Shown: positions 44,337 through 53,827 of the stretch, piece by piece | Numbering within the stretch: position 1 is the stretch's first letter | How the letters are laid out: every line of letters starts with the position of its first letter | Source: Deltaproteobacteria bacterium | Lineage (GTDB): Bacteria; UBA10199; GCA-002796325; JACPFF01 | Assembly (NCBI GenBank): GCA_016183065.1 | Contig: JACPFF010000027.1 | Location: 24,130-88,129 of the forward strand | Direction: 5' to 3' | Length of the DNA: 64,000 nucleotides | Position numbers and translations under genes: made by a program | Notes under the pieces: model-generated | Seen by the model: only the letters and a program-made list of their open reading frames with translations | Told to the model about the DNA's origin: nothing | Databases searched by the model: none

Positions 44337-44819
44337 ATGTCTATGTTTAACAAGGGGAATGGTGAAAAAGTCGCGCGATTACCAAATCCGCGGCACGATC
44401 AAGTCAATGGTCTGCTCGACAAGGGATGCACCTTTGAGGGGAAGCTGACCTTTGATGGGACGGTCCAGATCAATGGCGATTTTCAGGGAGAAATTTACTC
44501 TGACGGGACATTGGTTATTGGCACCAACGCGCAGGTTCGTGCAAAGATCTTTGTCGATACACTCATTGTCTATGGCAAGATCGACGGTGATATTGAAGCC
44601 AAGTCGCGCATCGAGATGCATGTGCCTGCCGTCATCAGCGCAAATCTCAAGACAAAGCATCTCAGCGTCGAAGATGGCGTCATCTTCCAGGGATCCTGCC
44701 AAATGGAGCGGCAGCCGGAACCGGCCCGGCTGAGTAGTGATTTTGGTGCGCGCAGCAGTGAGGAGGGATTTCTCGATCGCAATGTATCGGACGATTCAGA
44801 CAACGTCCTGGTGGTGTAA
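44337..44819 (+). CDS. Bactofilin
   Basis: 160 aa. Right-handed beta-helix polymer protein: repeated 'FEGKLTFDGTVQINGDFQGE', 'GTNAQVRAKIFVDTLIVYGK', 'IDGDIEAKSRIEMH' rungs at about residues 30-120, with short disordered ends. Bactofilins form filaments for cell shape or ParAB anchoring (shown in Myxococcus). Position between parB and atp genes supports such a link. GGGAGGAG precedes the ATG. Confidence 0.92.
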   Translation: MSMFNKGNGEKVARLPNPRHDQVNGLLDKGCTFEGKLTFDGTVQINGDFQGEIYSDGTLVIGTNAQVRAKIFVDTLIVYGKIDGDIEAKSRIEMHVPAVISANLKTKHLSVEDGVIFQGSCQMERQPEPARLSSDFGARSSEEGFLDRNVSDDSDNVLVV

Positions 44820-44822
44820 TCT

Positions 44823-45332
44823 ATGATGGGATTTGGAGTGTCATTGGCCGTCGAGCCGTTCGGGTTGCTCGTCCATTTTGGCCTGTTTCTCATGGTGGTG
44901 GCGATTTTTTCGCGATGGCTTTTGCGGCCCATGGCGCGGGTCTTCGCCGCGCGTCTCGAGGCCACGACCACGAGGCAGCAGCGCGCCAGTGCCCTGAATG
45001 TCACCGCAGAGGAGCTCACGCAGCGGTATCACAAAGAATTGCAAGGCGCGCGACAGACCGCGCGCGAGATTCGCGAGCACTTGCGTCGCGAAGGTTTTGC
45101 TGAGGCGGCACGAGTAATGGCCGCAGCAAGAGCGCGGGCCCTGCAGACCATCGAGGTGGCCAAGCAGGAATTGCACACCGAGGCCGAACAGGCCAAGAAC
45201 CTGCTCCAGGCAGAATCCTCGGCTTTTGGGCAGATGATTGCTGAACGGCTCTTGGAGCGGGAGATCGCAAAACGGGAAGAGGCGGTCCAAAAATCGACCA
45301 GGGCACAACCTCAGGCGCGGAAGGCCAATTAG
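44823..45332 (+). CDS. atpF: ATP synthase b-type subunit, first copy
   Basis: 169 aa. One N-terminal membrane helix ('LLVHFGLFLMVVAIFSRWLL') followed by a long charged coiled coil; the peripheral stator stalk. Two b-type genes in tandem imply a b/b' heterodimer. Starts 3 bases after the bactofilin stop. Confidence 0.88.
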   Translation: MMGFGVSLAVEPFGLLVHFGLFLMVVAIFSRWLLRPMARVFAARLEATTTRQQRASALNVTAEELTQRYHKELQGARQTAREIREHLRREGFAEAARVMAAARARALQTIEVAKQELHTEAEQAKNLLQAESSAFGQMIAERLLEREIAKREEAVQKSTRAQPQARKAN

Positions 45333-45335
45333 CAT

Positions 45336-45818
45336 ATGACTGTTCCAAGCACATTTTTCTTTGCCCTGATCAATTTTGCACTCTTCGTCACCGTGCTGGC
45401 TCTGCTATTGCGCAAGCCATTGGCACGATATTTTGCTGCCCGCTCCGAAGCCATTGCCAAGGCCGTTGCTGATGCCGCGGCTGCGGAAGCGGCGGCGCAA
45501 TCGAGGGCGCACGAGATACAGGGGCGCCTGGCCCGCATCGAGGAAGAGATCACGGCATTGCAGCAACAGGCGCGGGAGATGGGCGAACAGGAGCAACGCG
45601 ACATCATTGCCCGTGCACATGAGTTTGCCGAAAAGTCTGCACAGGATACAGACCGATTGGTGGAGCAGGAGTTACGCAAGGTCAAAAAGGTGTTGCGGGG
45701 TCGGACCGTCGATCTCGCCATTTTAATGGCAGAACGCTTATTGCGCGAACAGATGACACCCGATGATCAGGGACGACTGGCACAGCAGTTTGTCCGACAG
45801 TTAGGGTCTCTCCACTAA
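45336..45818 (+). CDS. atpF: ATP synthase b-type subunit, second copy
   Basis: 160 aa. N-terminal membrane helix ('FFFALINFALFVTVLALLL') with 'RKPLARYFAARSEAIAKAV' and an Ala/Glu-rich coiled coil. Partner of the preceding subunit, 3-base spacing. Confidence 0.9.
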   Translation: MTVPSTFFFALINFALFVTVLALLLRKPLARYFAARSEAIAKAVADAAAAEAAAQSRAHEIQGRLARIEEEITALQQQAREMGEQEQRDIIARAHEFAEKSAQDTDRLVEQELRKVKKVLRGRTVDLAILMAERLLREQMTPDDQGRLAQQFVRQLGSLH

Positions 45819-45859
45819 TACTACAACTGTAGTAAGTGTGAGAATGAGGTCAGGTCGCT

Positions 45860-46408
45860 ATGGCGCACACAATCATCGCGCGGCGGTACGCTAAGGCCCT
45901 GCTTGATGTCGCGCGTCAACACAATCTGGTAACTCCATATCTCGAAGAGTTGCAACGCCTAGCCGTTGCCATGGAGGTGGCTCCCGAACTGTTGCCGGTA
46001 TTGGCCGATGAAGGGATTCGCACCAGGGAACGCCAGGCCGTCGCCCGCAACGTGGCCGTGTTGTTGGAATGTGGTCCAATGGTGACGAATCTCCTTTCTC
46101 TCCTCATTGACAAGCGTCGCATGGAACACTTGCCGCACATCGTCCATCTCTATCGGCAATTGGTCGATGATATGCGCGGTGTGGTCGAGGCAACGGTCAC
46201 AACGGCGGCCACACTGATTGACACAGCGATCTTGACACAGATCGAGAGTATTTTGGGACGATTAACCCAGCACCGTGTCCGTATTGTTGCCACGGTCGAT
46301 CCGGCATTGATTGGTGGCGTGGCCGTTCGCGTGGGTGATCATGTTTATGACGGTAGCATTGCGTCGCAGCTGAGACGCATGCGGCAGGAGTTATTGATCG
46401 ACGCGTAA
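45860..46408 (+). CDS. atpH: ATP synthase delta subunit
   Basis: 182 aa. 'IARRYAKALLDVARQHN' at the N-terminus and 'GVVEATVTTAATL' plus 'PALIGGVAVRVGDHVYDGSI' at the C-terminus are diagnostic of delta/OSCP, which joins the stalk to F1. Separated from atpA by hairpin repeat D. Confidence 0.95.
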   Translation: MAHTIIARRYAKALLDVARQHNLVTPYLEELQRLAVAMEVAPELLPVLADEGIRTRERQAVARNVAVLLECGPMVTNLLSLLIDKRRMEHLPHIVHLYRQLVDDMRGVVEATVTTAATLIDTAILTQIESILGRLTQHRVRIVATVDPALIGGVAVRVGDHVYDGSIASQLRRMRQELLIDA

Positions 46409-46413
46409 TACAA

Positions 46414-46590
46414 CTATTGGAGGGGCTCGCGTCGCCCCCTCCAGCGGCAAAGCCGCTGGAGCCTCCCCTTCAACGCCGCGGTGCGGCTGGATCGTGGGGC
46501 CCCGGACGTCAGTCCGGGGGGTGTCGTGCTCAGGCGAAGCCTCCTCCCAGGGTGCCATGGGCGTGAGTCCGTGGGGCCCCACTGGAGTAG
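46414..46590. repeat. Mosaic hairpin repeat, copy D (inside atp operon)
   Basis: 177 bp. CTCCAGCGG/CCGCTGGAG, CCCCGGACGTCAGTCCGGGG and a CCATGGGC/GTCCGTGG pair. Starts CTATTGGAGGGGCTCGCG six bases after the atpH stop and ends CACTGGAGTAG 25 bases before the atpA ATG. It will be transcribed as strong mRNA hairpins. Confidence 0.88.
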
Positions 46591-46615
46591 TAAGGCGCGT
46601 GTGAAGGAGTGAGCG

Positions 46616-48124
46616 ATGCAGATTCGTGCAGAAGAGATCAGCCAGATTATTAAACGGCAGATTGAACAGTATGGGACTTCCATTGCGAGCGATGAAGTGG
46701 GAGAGATCATTTCCGTCGGCGATGGGATTGCGCGCATCCACGGATTGACCAAGGCCATGGCGGGTGAGCTGCTGGAATTCCCGCACGGCATTCGCGGGAT
46801 TGTTTTGAATCTGGAAGAGGACAATGTGGGTGCAGCGATCATGGGTGAGGATATGGAATTGCGGGAAGGCGACACCGTCCGACGGACGGGCCGTATTGCC
46901 GAAGTTCCCTGTGGTGAGGCCCTGATCGGGCGGGTCGTGGATGCGCTCGGCGCACCAGTCGACGGTCTTGGTGCCTTGACCGCACAAGAAACCCGGAAAA
47001 TCGAGATCAAGGCCCCCGGCATTGTCGCGCGGCGTTCGGTGTGTGAGCCGCTGCAGACCGGCATCAAGGCGATCGATGCCATGACGCCCATCGGCCGTGG
47101 ACAACGTGAGTTGATTATCGGCGATCGCCAGACCGGAAAGACCGCGATTGCGATCGACACCATCATCAATCAAAAAGGGGAGGGCGTCTATTGTTTCTAT
47201 GTTGCGGTGGGACAGAAGGTCTCAACCGTCGCCCGCGTGGTGAACAAACTCAAACAACAGGGTGCCATGGAATATACCACGGTGCTTATGGCCAATGCCT
47301 CGGACCCCGCTCCGCTCCAGTTCATGGCTCCCTACAGCGGTTGTGCCATGGCCGAATATTTTCGCGACAGCGGACGTCATGCGTTGATTATCTACGATGA
47401 TCTCTCCAAGCATGCCGTGGCCTATCGCCAATTGTCGCTCTTGCTCCGCCGTCCGCCCGGACGTGAGGCCTATCCGGGCGACGTCTTCTACCTCCACTCG
47501 CGGTTGCTCGAACGGGCGGCAAAGTTGAATGACGCCAAGGGCGGTGGCTCTTTGACGGCTCTGCCGATCATCGAGACGCAGGCCGGGGACGTCACGGCCT
47601 ATGTGCCCACCAACGTCATTTCGATCACCGACGGGCAGATCTATCTCGAGGCCGATCTTTTTTATTCTGGCGTGCGCCCGGCGATCAACGTGGGACTTTC
47701 GGTCTCGCGTGTCGGTGGGGCCGCACAGATCAAGGCCATGAAACAAGTGGCGGGGACATTGCGACTGGAGTTGGCGCAATATCGGGAACTCGCGGCCTTT
47801 GCACAATTCGGGTCCGATCTGGATGCCGCGACCCGGCGACAGCTGGACCGCGGCGCGCGTCTCATCGAAGTTCTGAAGCAGGGACAATATGTTCCCATGT
47901 CGGTCGAAGAACAGGTCGTGCAGATCTATGCCGCCACGAGTGGTGGCATTGACGATATCCCCGTGATAAAAGTGGAGGCCTTCCTGGAATCGCTGCGGAC
48001 CTTTGTCCACCAAAAGGCCCCCGATCTCCTGCAGGCGATCGGACAACTGGGAAAGCTCGATGATCTCTTGAAGTCCCGGATTGATACAGTCTTGAAGGAA
48101 TTCAAGCAGAGTTTTGGTGAGTAA
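46616..48124 (+). CDS. atpA: ATP synthase alpha subunit
   Basis: 502 aa, full length. Walker A '[15 protein letters not shown]', '[16 protein letters not shown]', '[20 protein letters not shown]'. Non-catalytic nucleotide-binding subunit of F1. Confidence 0.98.
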   Translation: MQIRAEEISQIIKRQIEQYGTSIASDEVGEIISVGDGIARIHGLTKAMAGELLEFPHGIRGIVLNLEEDNVGAAIMGEDMELREGDTVRRTGRIAEVPCGEALIGRVVDALGAPVDGLGALTAQETRKIEIKAPGIVARRSVCEPLQTGIKAIDAMTPIGRGQRELIIGDRQTGKTAIAIDTIINQKGEGVYCFYVAVGQKVSTVARVVNKLKQQGAMEYTTVLMANASDPAPLQFMAPYSGCAMAEYFRDSGRHALIIYDDLSKHAVAYRQLSLLLRRPPGREAYPGDVFYLHSRLLERAAKLNDAKGGGSLTALPIIETQAGDVTAYVPTNVISITDGQIYLEADLFYSGVRPAINVGLSVSRVGGAAQIKAMKQVAGTLRLELAQYRELAAFAQFGSDLDAATRRQLDRGARLIEVLKQGQYVPMSVEEQVVQIYAATSGGIDDIPVIKVEAFLESLRTFVHQKAPDLLQAIGQLGKLDDLLKSRIDTVLKEFKQSFGE

Positions 48125-48126
48125 TC

Positions 48127-48993
48127 ATGGCGACCTTGAAGGAAATCCGGACACGCATTGGCTCGGTGAAAAATACGCAAAAAGTGACGCGTGCCATGCA
48201 GATGATTGCCGCCGCGCGGCTGCGCAAGGCGCAATCCGCGGCACTCGATGCGCGGGCCTATGCAAAGCATGCCGCCGAGATGGCCCACCGCATTGCCGAG
48301 CGTGCGGGAGGCGAAATCGATCCCTATCTGCAGCCGCGCGAGCGTATGGAACGGGTGGAACTGCTCGTCCTCACCTCGGATCGTGGCCTGTGCGGCGGTT
48401 TCAATGCCAATCTCCTGCGCGAGGTCGAACGCCACTGGGATGCGTATGCGGCGCACGGTGTCGAGGTGCACTGCACTACGATCGGGCGCAAGGGGCGCGA
48501 CACCTTGAAGGCGCGCGGTCGGGCGGTGCGCGACAGTCTGGTCGGTTTCTACGAGACCTTGTCGTTCGCACACGTGAAAGCATTGGCCGAACCAATTGCC
48601 ACGCGGTTTCTTGAAGGGGCCATTGATCGTGTGGAACTTGTCTACAACCGCTTCCGTTCGGTCATTGCCCAGGACATTACGAGAGAGGTGCTTTTGCCGA
48701 TGGTTCCAGAACCTCATGCTGCGGGCGTCATGGTCGATTATCTCTACGAACCGTCGTGCGCAGCCGTTGTCCATGGATTGTTGCATCAGGCCCTCATTGC
48801 GCGGTTCTACCAGGCCTGTCTGGAGAGTATCGCCGGCGAATTGGCCGCGCGCATGTCAGCGATGGACAATGCCACGAAAAATGCGAGCGACATGATTCAC
48901 ATGTTGACCATGCAATTTAACCGGGCACGTCAGGCCTCGATCACCAAAGAGTTGCTTGATATTGTCAATGGTGCGGAGTCACTCAAACAGTAG
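48127..48993 (+). CDS. atpG: ATP synthase gamma subunit
   Basis: 288 aa. 'LKEIRTRIGSVKNTQKVTRA', 'LTSDRGLCGGFNANLLRE' and C-terminal 'MTMQFNRARQASITKELLDI' are diagnostic of the central rotor shaft. Two bases after atpA. Confidence 0.97.
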   Translation: MATLKEIRTRIGSVKNTQKVTRAMQMIAAARLRKAQSAALDARAYAKHAAEMAHRIAERAGGEIDPYLQPRERMERVELLVLTSDRGLCGGFNANLLREVERHWDAYAAHGVEVHCTTIGRKGRDTLKARGRAVRDSLVGFYETLSFAHVKALAEPIATRFLEGAIDRVELVYNRFRSVIAQDITREVLLPMVPEPHAAGVMVDYLYEPSCAAVVHGLLHQALIARFYQACLESIAGELAARMSAMDNATKNASDMIHMLTMQFNRARQASITKELLDIVNGAESLKQ

Positions 48994-50417
<1,424 letters not shown>

Positions 50418-50418
<1 letters not shown>

Positions 50419-50672
50419 TGATGGAATTGCACCTCATTACACCTCAAGAAGAGATCCTTAAAGCGACGGTCCGTTGTGTGACCATTCCTGGCCGATGCGG
50501 TCAGTTTCAGGTCCTCCCAGGCCACACAGCACTCTTGAGTCTCGTACAACCCGGATCGCTCTGCTATGAAACGACGACCGGAAAAAGTGGTTGTTTTGCG
50601 GTTGGCGCAGGTCACGCCGAGGTCGTTGATGAGGTTGTGACCGTTGCCGTGGATGACGCCCGTCCGGAGTGA
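50418..50672 (+). CDS. atpC: ATP synthase epsilon subunit, short form
   Basis: 84 aa. The beta-sandwich domain is intact ('HLITPQEEILKATVRCVTIP', 'GRCGQFQVLPGHTALLSLV', 'GAGHAEVVDEVVTVAVD'), but the usual C-terminal helical hairpin (to about 130-140 aa) is absent. The long form's helices inhibit ATP hydrolysis, so this synthase likely lacks epsilon inhibition. Short epsilons are known in some lineages, so this may be native rather than damage. Confidence 0.93.
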
Positions 50673-50710
50673 TGGGCCTTTTTCAACGCCCTTCTTGCAT
50701 CAGCGGGACT

Positions 50711-51151
50711 TTACCCCACCACTGCCTCTTCGTCGGGCTCGACCAATGGGCCTTTGGCCTTCTGTTTGTGGCTCCCATAGTCAAACGGCCGGAGAATGGG
50801 AAGGTCGTCGATCAGGGTGCAGGCGACATCGGGTTGGGTGCGGTACTCGACATAGATCTGGTCGGCGAGTTCAAAGGCCAGTGCGACTTCCCGGAGGCAG
50901 TAGTCGATATATTCCTGGTGTTCCTCGTACTCGGCCTTATGTGTGCGGCGAATTCGTTTGAGTCCCTCTTCGATCTTGAGACGGAGTTCACGTAAATCCG
51001 GCGGACGGGTCGTCAAATAATCGTGGATGAGAGAGGCAATCAGCGTGCGGACGTGCCGAATCGTCCGTTGCCGGTCCAAGACCGCGACCTCGAGACGAAA
51101 CTGCGAGAGGAGAAGGGTGACGGCATCGAAGAGGCTCACCAGCGGCATCAT
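50711..51151 (-). CDS. Hypothetical helical protein
   Basis: 146 aa, strongly helical and charged, no signal peptide. Segments such as 'RELRLKIEEGLKRIRRTHKA' and 'EYIDYCLREVALAFELADQI' suggest a coiled or helical bundle. No family recognised. A good promoter sits right at its start (TTGCCC, 17 bases, TACACT at 51166-51161), which would give a leaderless or very short-leader transcript. Convergent with atpC. Confidence 0.6.
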   Translation of the reverse strand: MMPLVSLFDAVTLLLSQFRLEVAVLDRQRTIRHVRTLIASLIHDYLTTRPPDLRELRLKIEEGLKRIRRTHKAEYEEHQEYIDYCLREVALAFELADQIYVEYRTQPDVACTLIDDLPILRPFDYGSHKQKAKGPLVEPDEEAVVG

Positions 51152-51189
51152 TATAATGATAGTGTAGCAGAGCCGGTGCGTGGGGGCAA
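51147..51189 (-). promoter_or_regulatory. Promoter and palindrome at the start of the 146-aa gene
   Basis: TTGCCC (51189-51184), 17 bases, TACACT (51166-51161). ATCATTATAATGAT (51147-51160) is a perfect 14-bp palindrome overlapping the start codon and likely transcription start, a possible operator. Confidence 0.45.
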
Positions 51190-51220
51190 GGAGGATGCTC
51201 AGTGTGAATAACCCCTCGCG

Positions 51221-52051
51221 TCACATCCAGAGCACGGTGTAGTCGATAAAACGGTAGGCATTGGGAAAGGAACGGAGCATGGCCGTTTCGAACTGGTCAG
51301 GGTCTGGGGCAATCTTCGCCGAAAGGATCATGGCAAAGATTTCCGCGAGGCTCCGTTTGCTGGAGAGCGGTTCCTGACTCGAAAACCCCAGGTGACGGAA
51401 AACCTCCATCACTCCCCAAAAACTGCCCGCCTGCCGGTGAAATGCAAGATCTGCGGCCACGGCTGCGGCAAACCCCGGGGTACTGCTCAAATCGTCATAT
51501 CCATTCCGGCGGTAGATCCAATCTACGGCATGAGCGACCTCGTGCTGCAACTTTCTCCGTGGACTGTGCCCGCCAGAATGTGTGGTCCCATCTCTCATGG
51601 TGGGCGCCTCTACGACAACAATGTTCGAGGGGATATGGAGACCGGCCACGCCTGCCAGGGCATCCTCCCCATTGGAGCTGAGCGAATGGACGATAAAGAA
51701 TTGGTAATGATACCTGTCAGACTCCAGATGCGCACGGACTTTGGCAGGCAATGCGTAATAGGCCGAGAGCACGGCCCGGACGAACTGCGGGGAGGCACCA
51801 GGTCCAGCCTGGATGAGTGGTGTTTGCCGTATGCGCGTGAGTTGGAATCGAGTGTGCGGGGCGCAGGCGCCAACGAGTACGGCGCTCCCCACGACACCTG
51901 CGGCCTCACGGAAAAAAGTGCGCCGGCTCGAAACCAATGGTATTGCGGTGGGCGTTGCAGCCGAGGCCACAGCGGCCGATCGCATGGCACGGGTGCCAGA
52001 CACCAATGGGCGCGCAATCCCTCGAAACAATCCTGCACGGGTGATGCTCAT
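51221..52051 (-). CDS. Tat-type lipoprotein, lethal-factor-like metallopeptidase
   Basis: 276 aa. A twin-arginine signal followed by a lipobox is seen as 'SSRRTFFREAAGVVGSAVL' then VGAC (Cys about residue 62). A start at 51985 (MRSAAVASAATP) would give a more normal Tat n-region. The C-terminal half has zinc motif 'KLQHEVAHAVDWIYRR' (HExxH), a downstream Glu in 'SLAEIFAMI', and 'SFPNAYRFIDYTVL', the same order as in the anthrax lethal factor catalytic/N-terminal (ATLF) fold: HExxH-D, FAE, then a Pro-x-x-(Y/F)-x-F-I end. Predicted exported, lipid-anchored protease; substrate unknown. Confidence 0.6.
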   Translation of the reverse strand: MSITRAGLFRGIARPLVSGTRAMRSAAVASAATPTAIPLVSSRRTFFREAAGVVGSAVLVGACAPHTRFQLTRIRQTPLIQAGPGASPQFVRAVLSAYYALPAKVRAHLESDRYHYQFFIVHSLSSNGEDALAGVAGLHIPSNIVVVEAPTMRDGTTHSGGHSPRRKLQHEVAHAVDWIYRRNGYDDLSSTPGFAAAVAADLAFHRQAGSFWGVMEVFRHLGFSSQEPLSSKRSLAEIFAMILSAKIAPDPDQFETAMLRSFPNAYRFIDYTVLWM

Positions 52052-52137
52052 GTTCTACTCCCTTTCTTCGGTCTTCCGGTACTGCGTACCGGTGCGGGAG
52101 GTGTTCCTGAAATTTTGCCAATGCCCATACAACACCC

Positions 52138-52164
52138 CTATCGTCATTCTGGCGGAAAGGTTGC
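52138..52164 (-). promoter_or_regulatory. Weaker sigma-28-like promoter, copy 4
   Basis: On the minus strand GCAACCTT (52164-52157), 11 bases, GACGATAG (52145-52138): 7 of 8 to the shared -35 and 6 of 8 to GCCGATAA, same spacing. Lies about 85 bases upstream of the metallopeptidase ATG. Confidence 0.35.
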
Positions 52165-52212
52165 ATCCGACATCAGTCCGAAACAGTCCGAAATCCACTG
52201 AAATCGGCGTCT

Positions 52213-53412
52213 CTATCGCAGGTGCTGAATCGTGTTCACCACCTTGGCCCATTCCTGTTCTGCGGTGGTCGGTGCGAGATGGAGGAAATGGAGACCAGGT
52301 ACTCCTACGATCTTGCGATCTGGGAGCGGCAACTGCAAGATCTCCGAACCGATCGCTATCAGGGCATAGTAGGCGCGATCGAAAAAGAGGGGATCCTCCG
52401 TAATGCAGTCCTCGAAATGGCGATCCCTCAAATGAGACAGGCGTGATAATGCGCCGTGCGTTGTGTCGAAAGCCCTCGAATCCCACTGATGGTCCATCTC
52501 TCTGGCGGCCGTGGCGGTCAAGGGACCGAGTTGTGTCCGATCGATGGGCTGTGGTTCCATGTGGCCATCAGCCGCGATCCGATGTCGGACCATATTGCAG
52601 GAATCGGCCTCTCCCGCGGTTGCCACAGGGACCATATAGGCCAAGCCAACAAAAGAGACTTGAACGTCTGACGTGCGAATCGTCTCACCCATCAGGGCAT
52701 TATCGCATGCAACGAACTGGCTTAACTTGGTGGCGAGTCCGGCCAGATCAAAGTGGCACTCCCGCATGAGGTAGAGCTGCCAGATGTTGCATCTGAAGTG
52801 GTGGAAGGCCTCCGCCGTATTTTCGACCCCGTGTCTGGATGCTTGGCGAAAAGCTTGCTCAAATGCTGAGTCTGCTCGGGATCCCTCCAATATTGCCATC
52901 GCCCTCGCACCAAATTTTTCACGATAGACGGTACGCAGCTTTTCTTTTGTGGGTATTGGCCGAAAGTCACGAAGGCCAAAGAGATCGAGCGCCAGAGAGG
53001 CGCCTGTGCCCTGGTCAGAATTTCTTTGACTCTCTGGGGTATTGGGGAAGAGAAAGACGACGGAATATTGTTGGGCCCGTAATGCCCGCGTCAGTTGTGA
53101 AAAATAAGGCGAAGTGCCCATGTCGACATCTGCCTGTCGCGCCTCGATGCCAAACCGGCGGACACCGTGATCCGCGTGAAACCGTGCGACCGCCAGGACT
53201 TGCGGTATCGACACCGAATCGTCGATGTCATGCCCAAAACCGTACACCACCCGGTGCGGCAGCGAACCACTGCGCTGCGGACGCCAAGTCCCCGGATAGC
53301 TGTGCGAGGTCACGTCATAACTGGCCCCCCCGGCGAGGGGTTGTTGCCAAAGCCCGGCCTTAAAGTAGCCGGATGAGCGGGGACGTGCTATGGCCCTCGG
53401 TGTTCTCCTCAT
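52213..53412 (-). CDS. Orphan 399-aa protein
   Basis: 399 aa, no signal peptide or membrane helix. Internal segments 'RVVYGFGHDIDDSVSIPQVL', 'YSVVFLFPNTPE' and 'CNMVRHRIAADGHMEPQPID' give an alpha/beta impression, but I recognise no family. Tandem with the metallopeptidase gene (161 bases apart), same direction. The sigma-28-like -10 ends 6 bases before the ATG, so the transcript may be leaderless. Function unknown. Confidence 0.6.
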   Translation of the reverse strand: MRRTPRAIARPRSSGYFKAGLWQQPLAGGASYDVTSHSYPGTWRPQRSGSLPHRVVYGFGHDIDDSVSIPQVLAVARFHADHGVRRFGIEARQADVDMGTSPYFSQLTRALRAQQYSVVFLFPNTPESQRNSDQGTGASLALDLFGLRDFRPIPTKEKLRTVYREKFGARAMAILEGSRADSAFEQAFRQASRHGVENTAEAFHHFRCNIWQLYLMRECHFDLAGLATKLSQFVACDNALMGETIRTSDVQVSFVGLAYMVPVATAGEADSCNMVRHRIAADGHMEPQPIDRTQLGPLTATAAREMDHQWDSRAFDTTHGALSRLSHLRDRHFEDCITEDPLFFDRAYYALIAIGSEILQLPLPDRKIVGVPGLHFLHLAPTTAEQEWAKVVNTIQHLR

Positions 53413-53418
53413 GAGCCG

Positions 53419-53445
53419 TTATCGGTGCAGCAAAGGAAAAGTTGC
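53419..53445 (-). promoter_or_regulatory. Sigma-28-like promoter, copy 3
   Basis: On the minus strand GCAACTTT (53445-53438), 11 bases, ACCGATAA (53426-53419). The -35 box and spacing are identical to 4830 and 11814, and the -10 differs at one base. Directly abuts the start of the 399-aa orphan. Confidence 0.6.
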
Positions 53446-53459
53446 GCTTTTTTCCCAGA

Positions 53460-53628
53460 CTATTGGAGGGGCTCACGTACCCTCCGGCTCCGCCTGCGGG
53501 TACTTCCTCGTCCACCCAGCTTCGCTGGGTCCCCGGACTCGGTCGTCGCCACTGACCCCCCAACGGGCTAAGCCCGTTGGGTCCCCCCCCTCTCGCGCGC
53601 GGTGCGCGCTGGGCCGTGGGGCCCCGCA
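53460..53628. repeat. Mosaic hairpin repeat, copy E
   Basis: 169 bp. CACCCAGC/GCTGGGT, CCAACGGGC/GCCCGTTGG and GCGCGC/GCGCGC hairpins; starts CTATTGGAGGGGCTCACG. Together with the hairpin MITE at 53714 it fills the gap upstream of the transketolase gene. Confidence 0.83.
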
Positions 53629-53713
53629 TATTTTTTGAAGGGTATGTCCGGTCGTTCGTGGTCCCGGACTATGGAGAAAAATATCGATTGCCCGGTGGGT
53701 AATCGGCAACATA

Positions 53714-53811
53714 TGGTGCGTTCACTTTTCCTGAGTACATGTATTCTAAGGACCAGAAGTATTTCTCACGTTTCACGAGCATGTTTGTACTCATGAAACG
53801 TTGAAATGCTA
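53714..53811. mobile_element. TA-flanked hairpin MITE, copy 3 (98 bp)
   Basis: TA at 53712-53713 and 53812-53813. Stem has a compensated change (A-T to C-G) relative to copy 1. Ends only three bases before the ribosome-binding site GAGGAGG of the transketolase gene, so it occupies the promoter region. Confidence 0.83.
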
Positions 53812-53827
53812 TAGAGGAGGGTTCACG

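Noticed and set aside
53620..53636. Terminator at the end of mosaic E (GGGGCCCC then T run)
   Set aside because: The palindrome leaves no room for a loop, and four other bases precede the T run.
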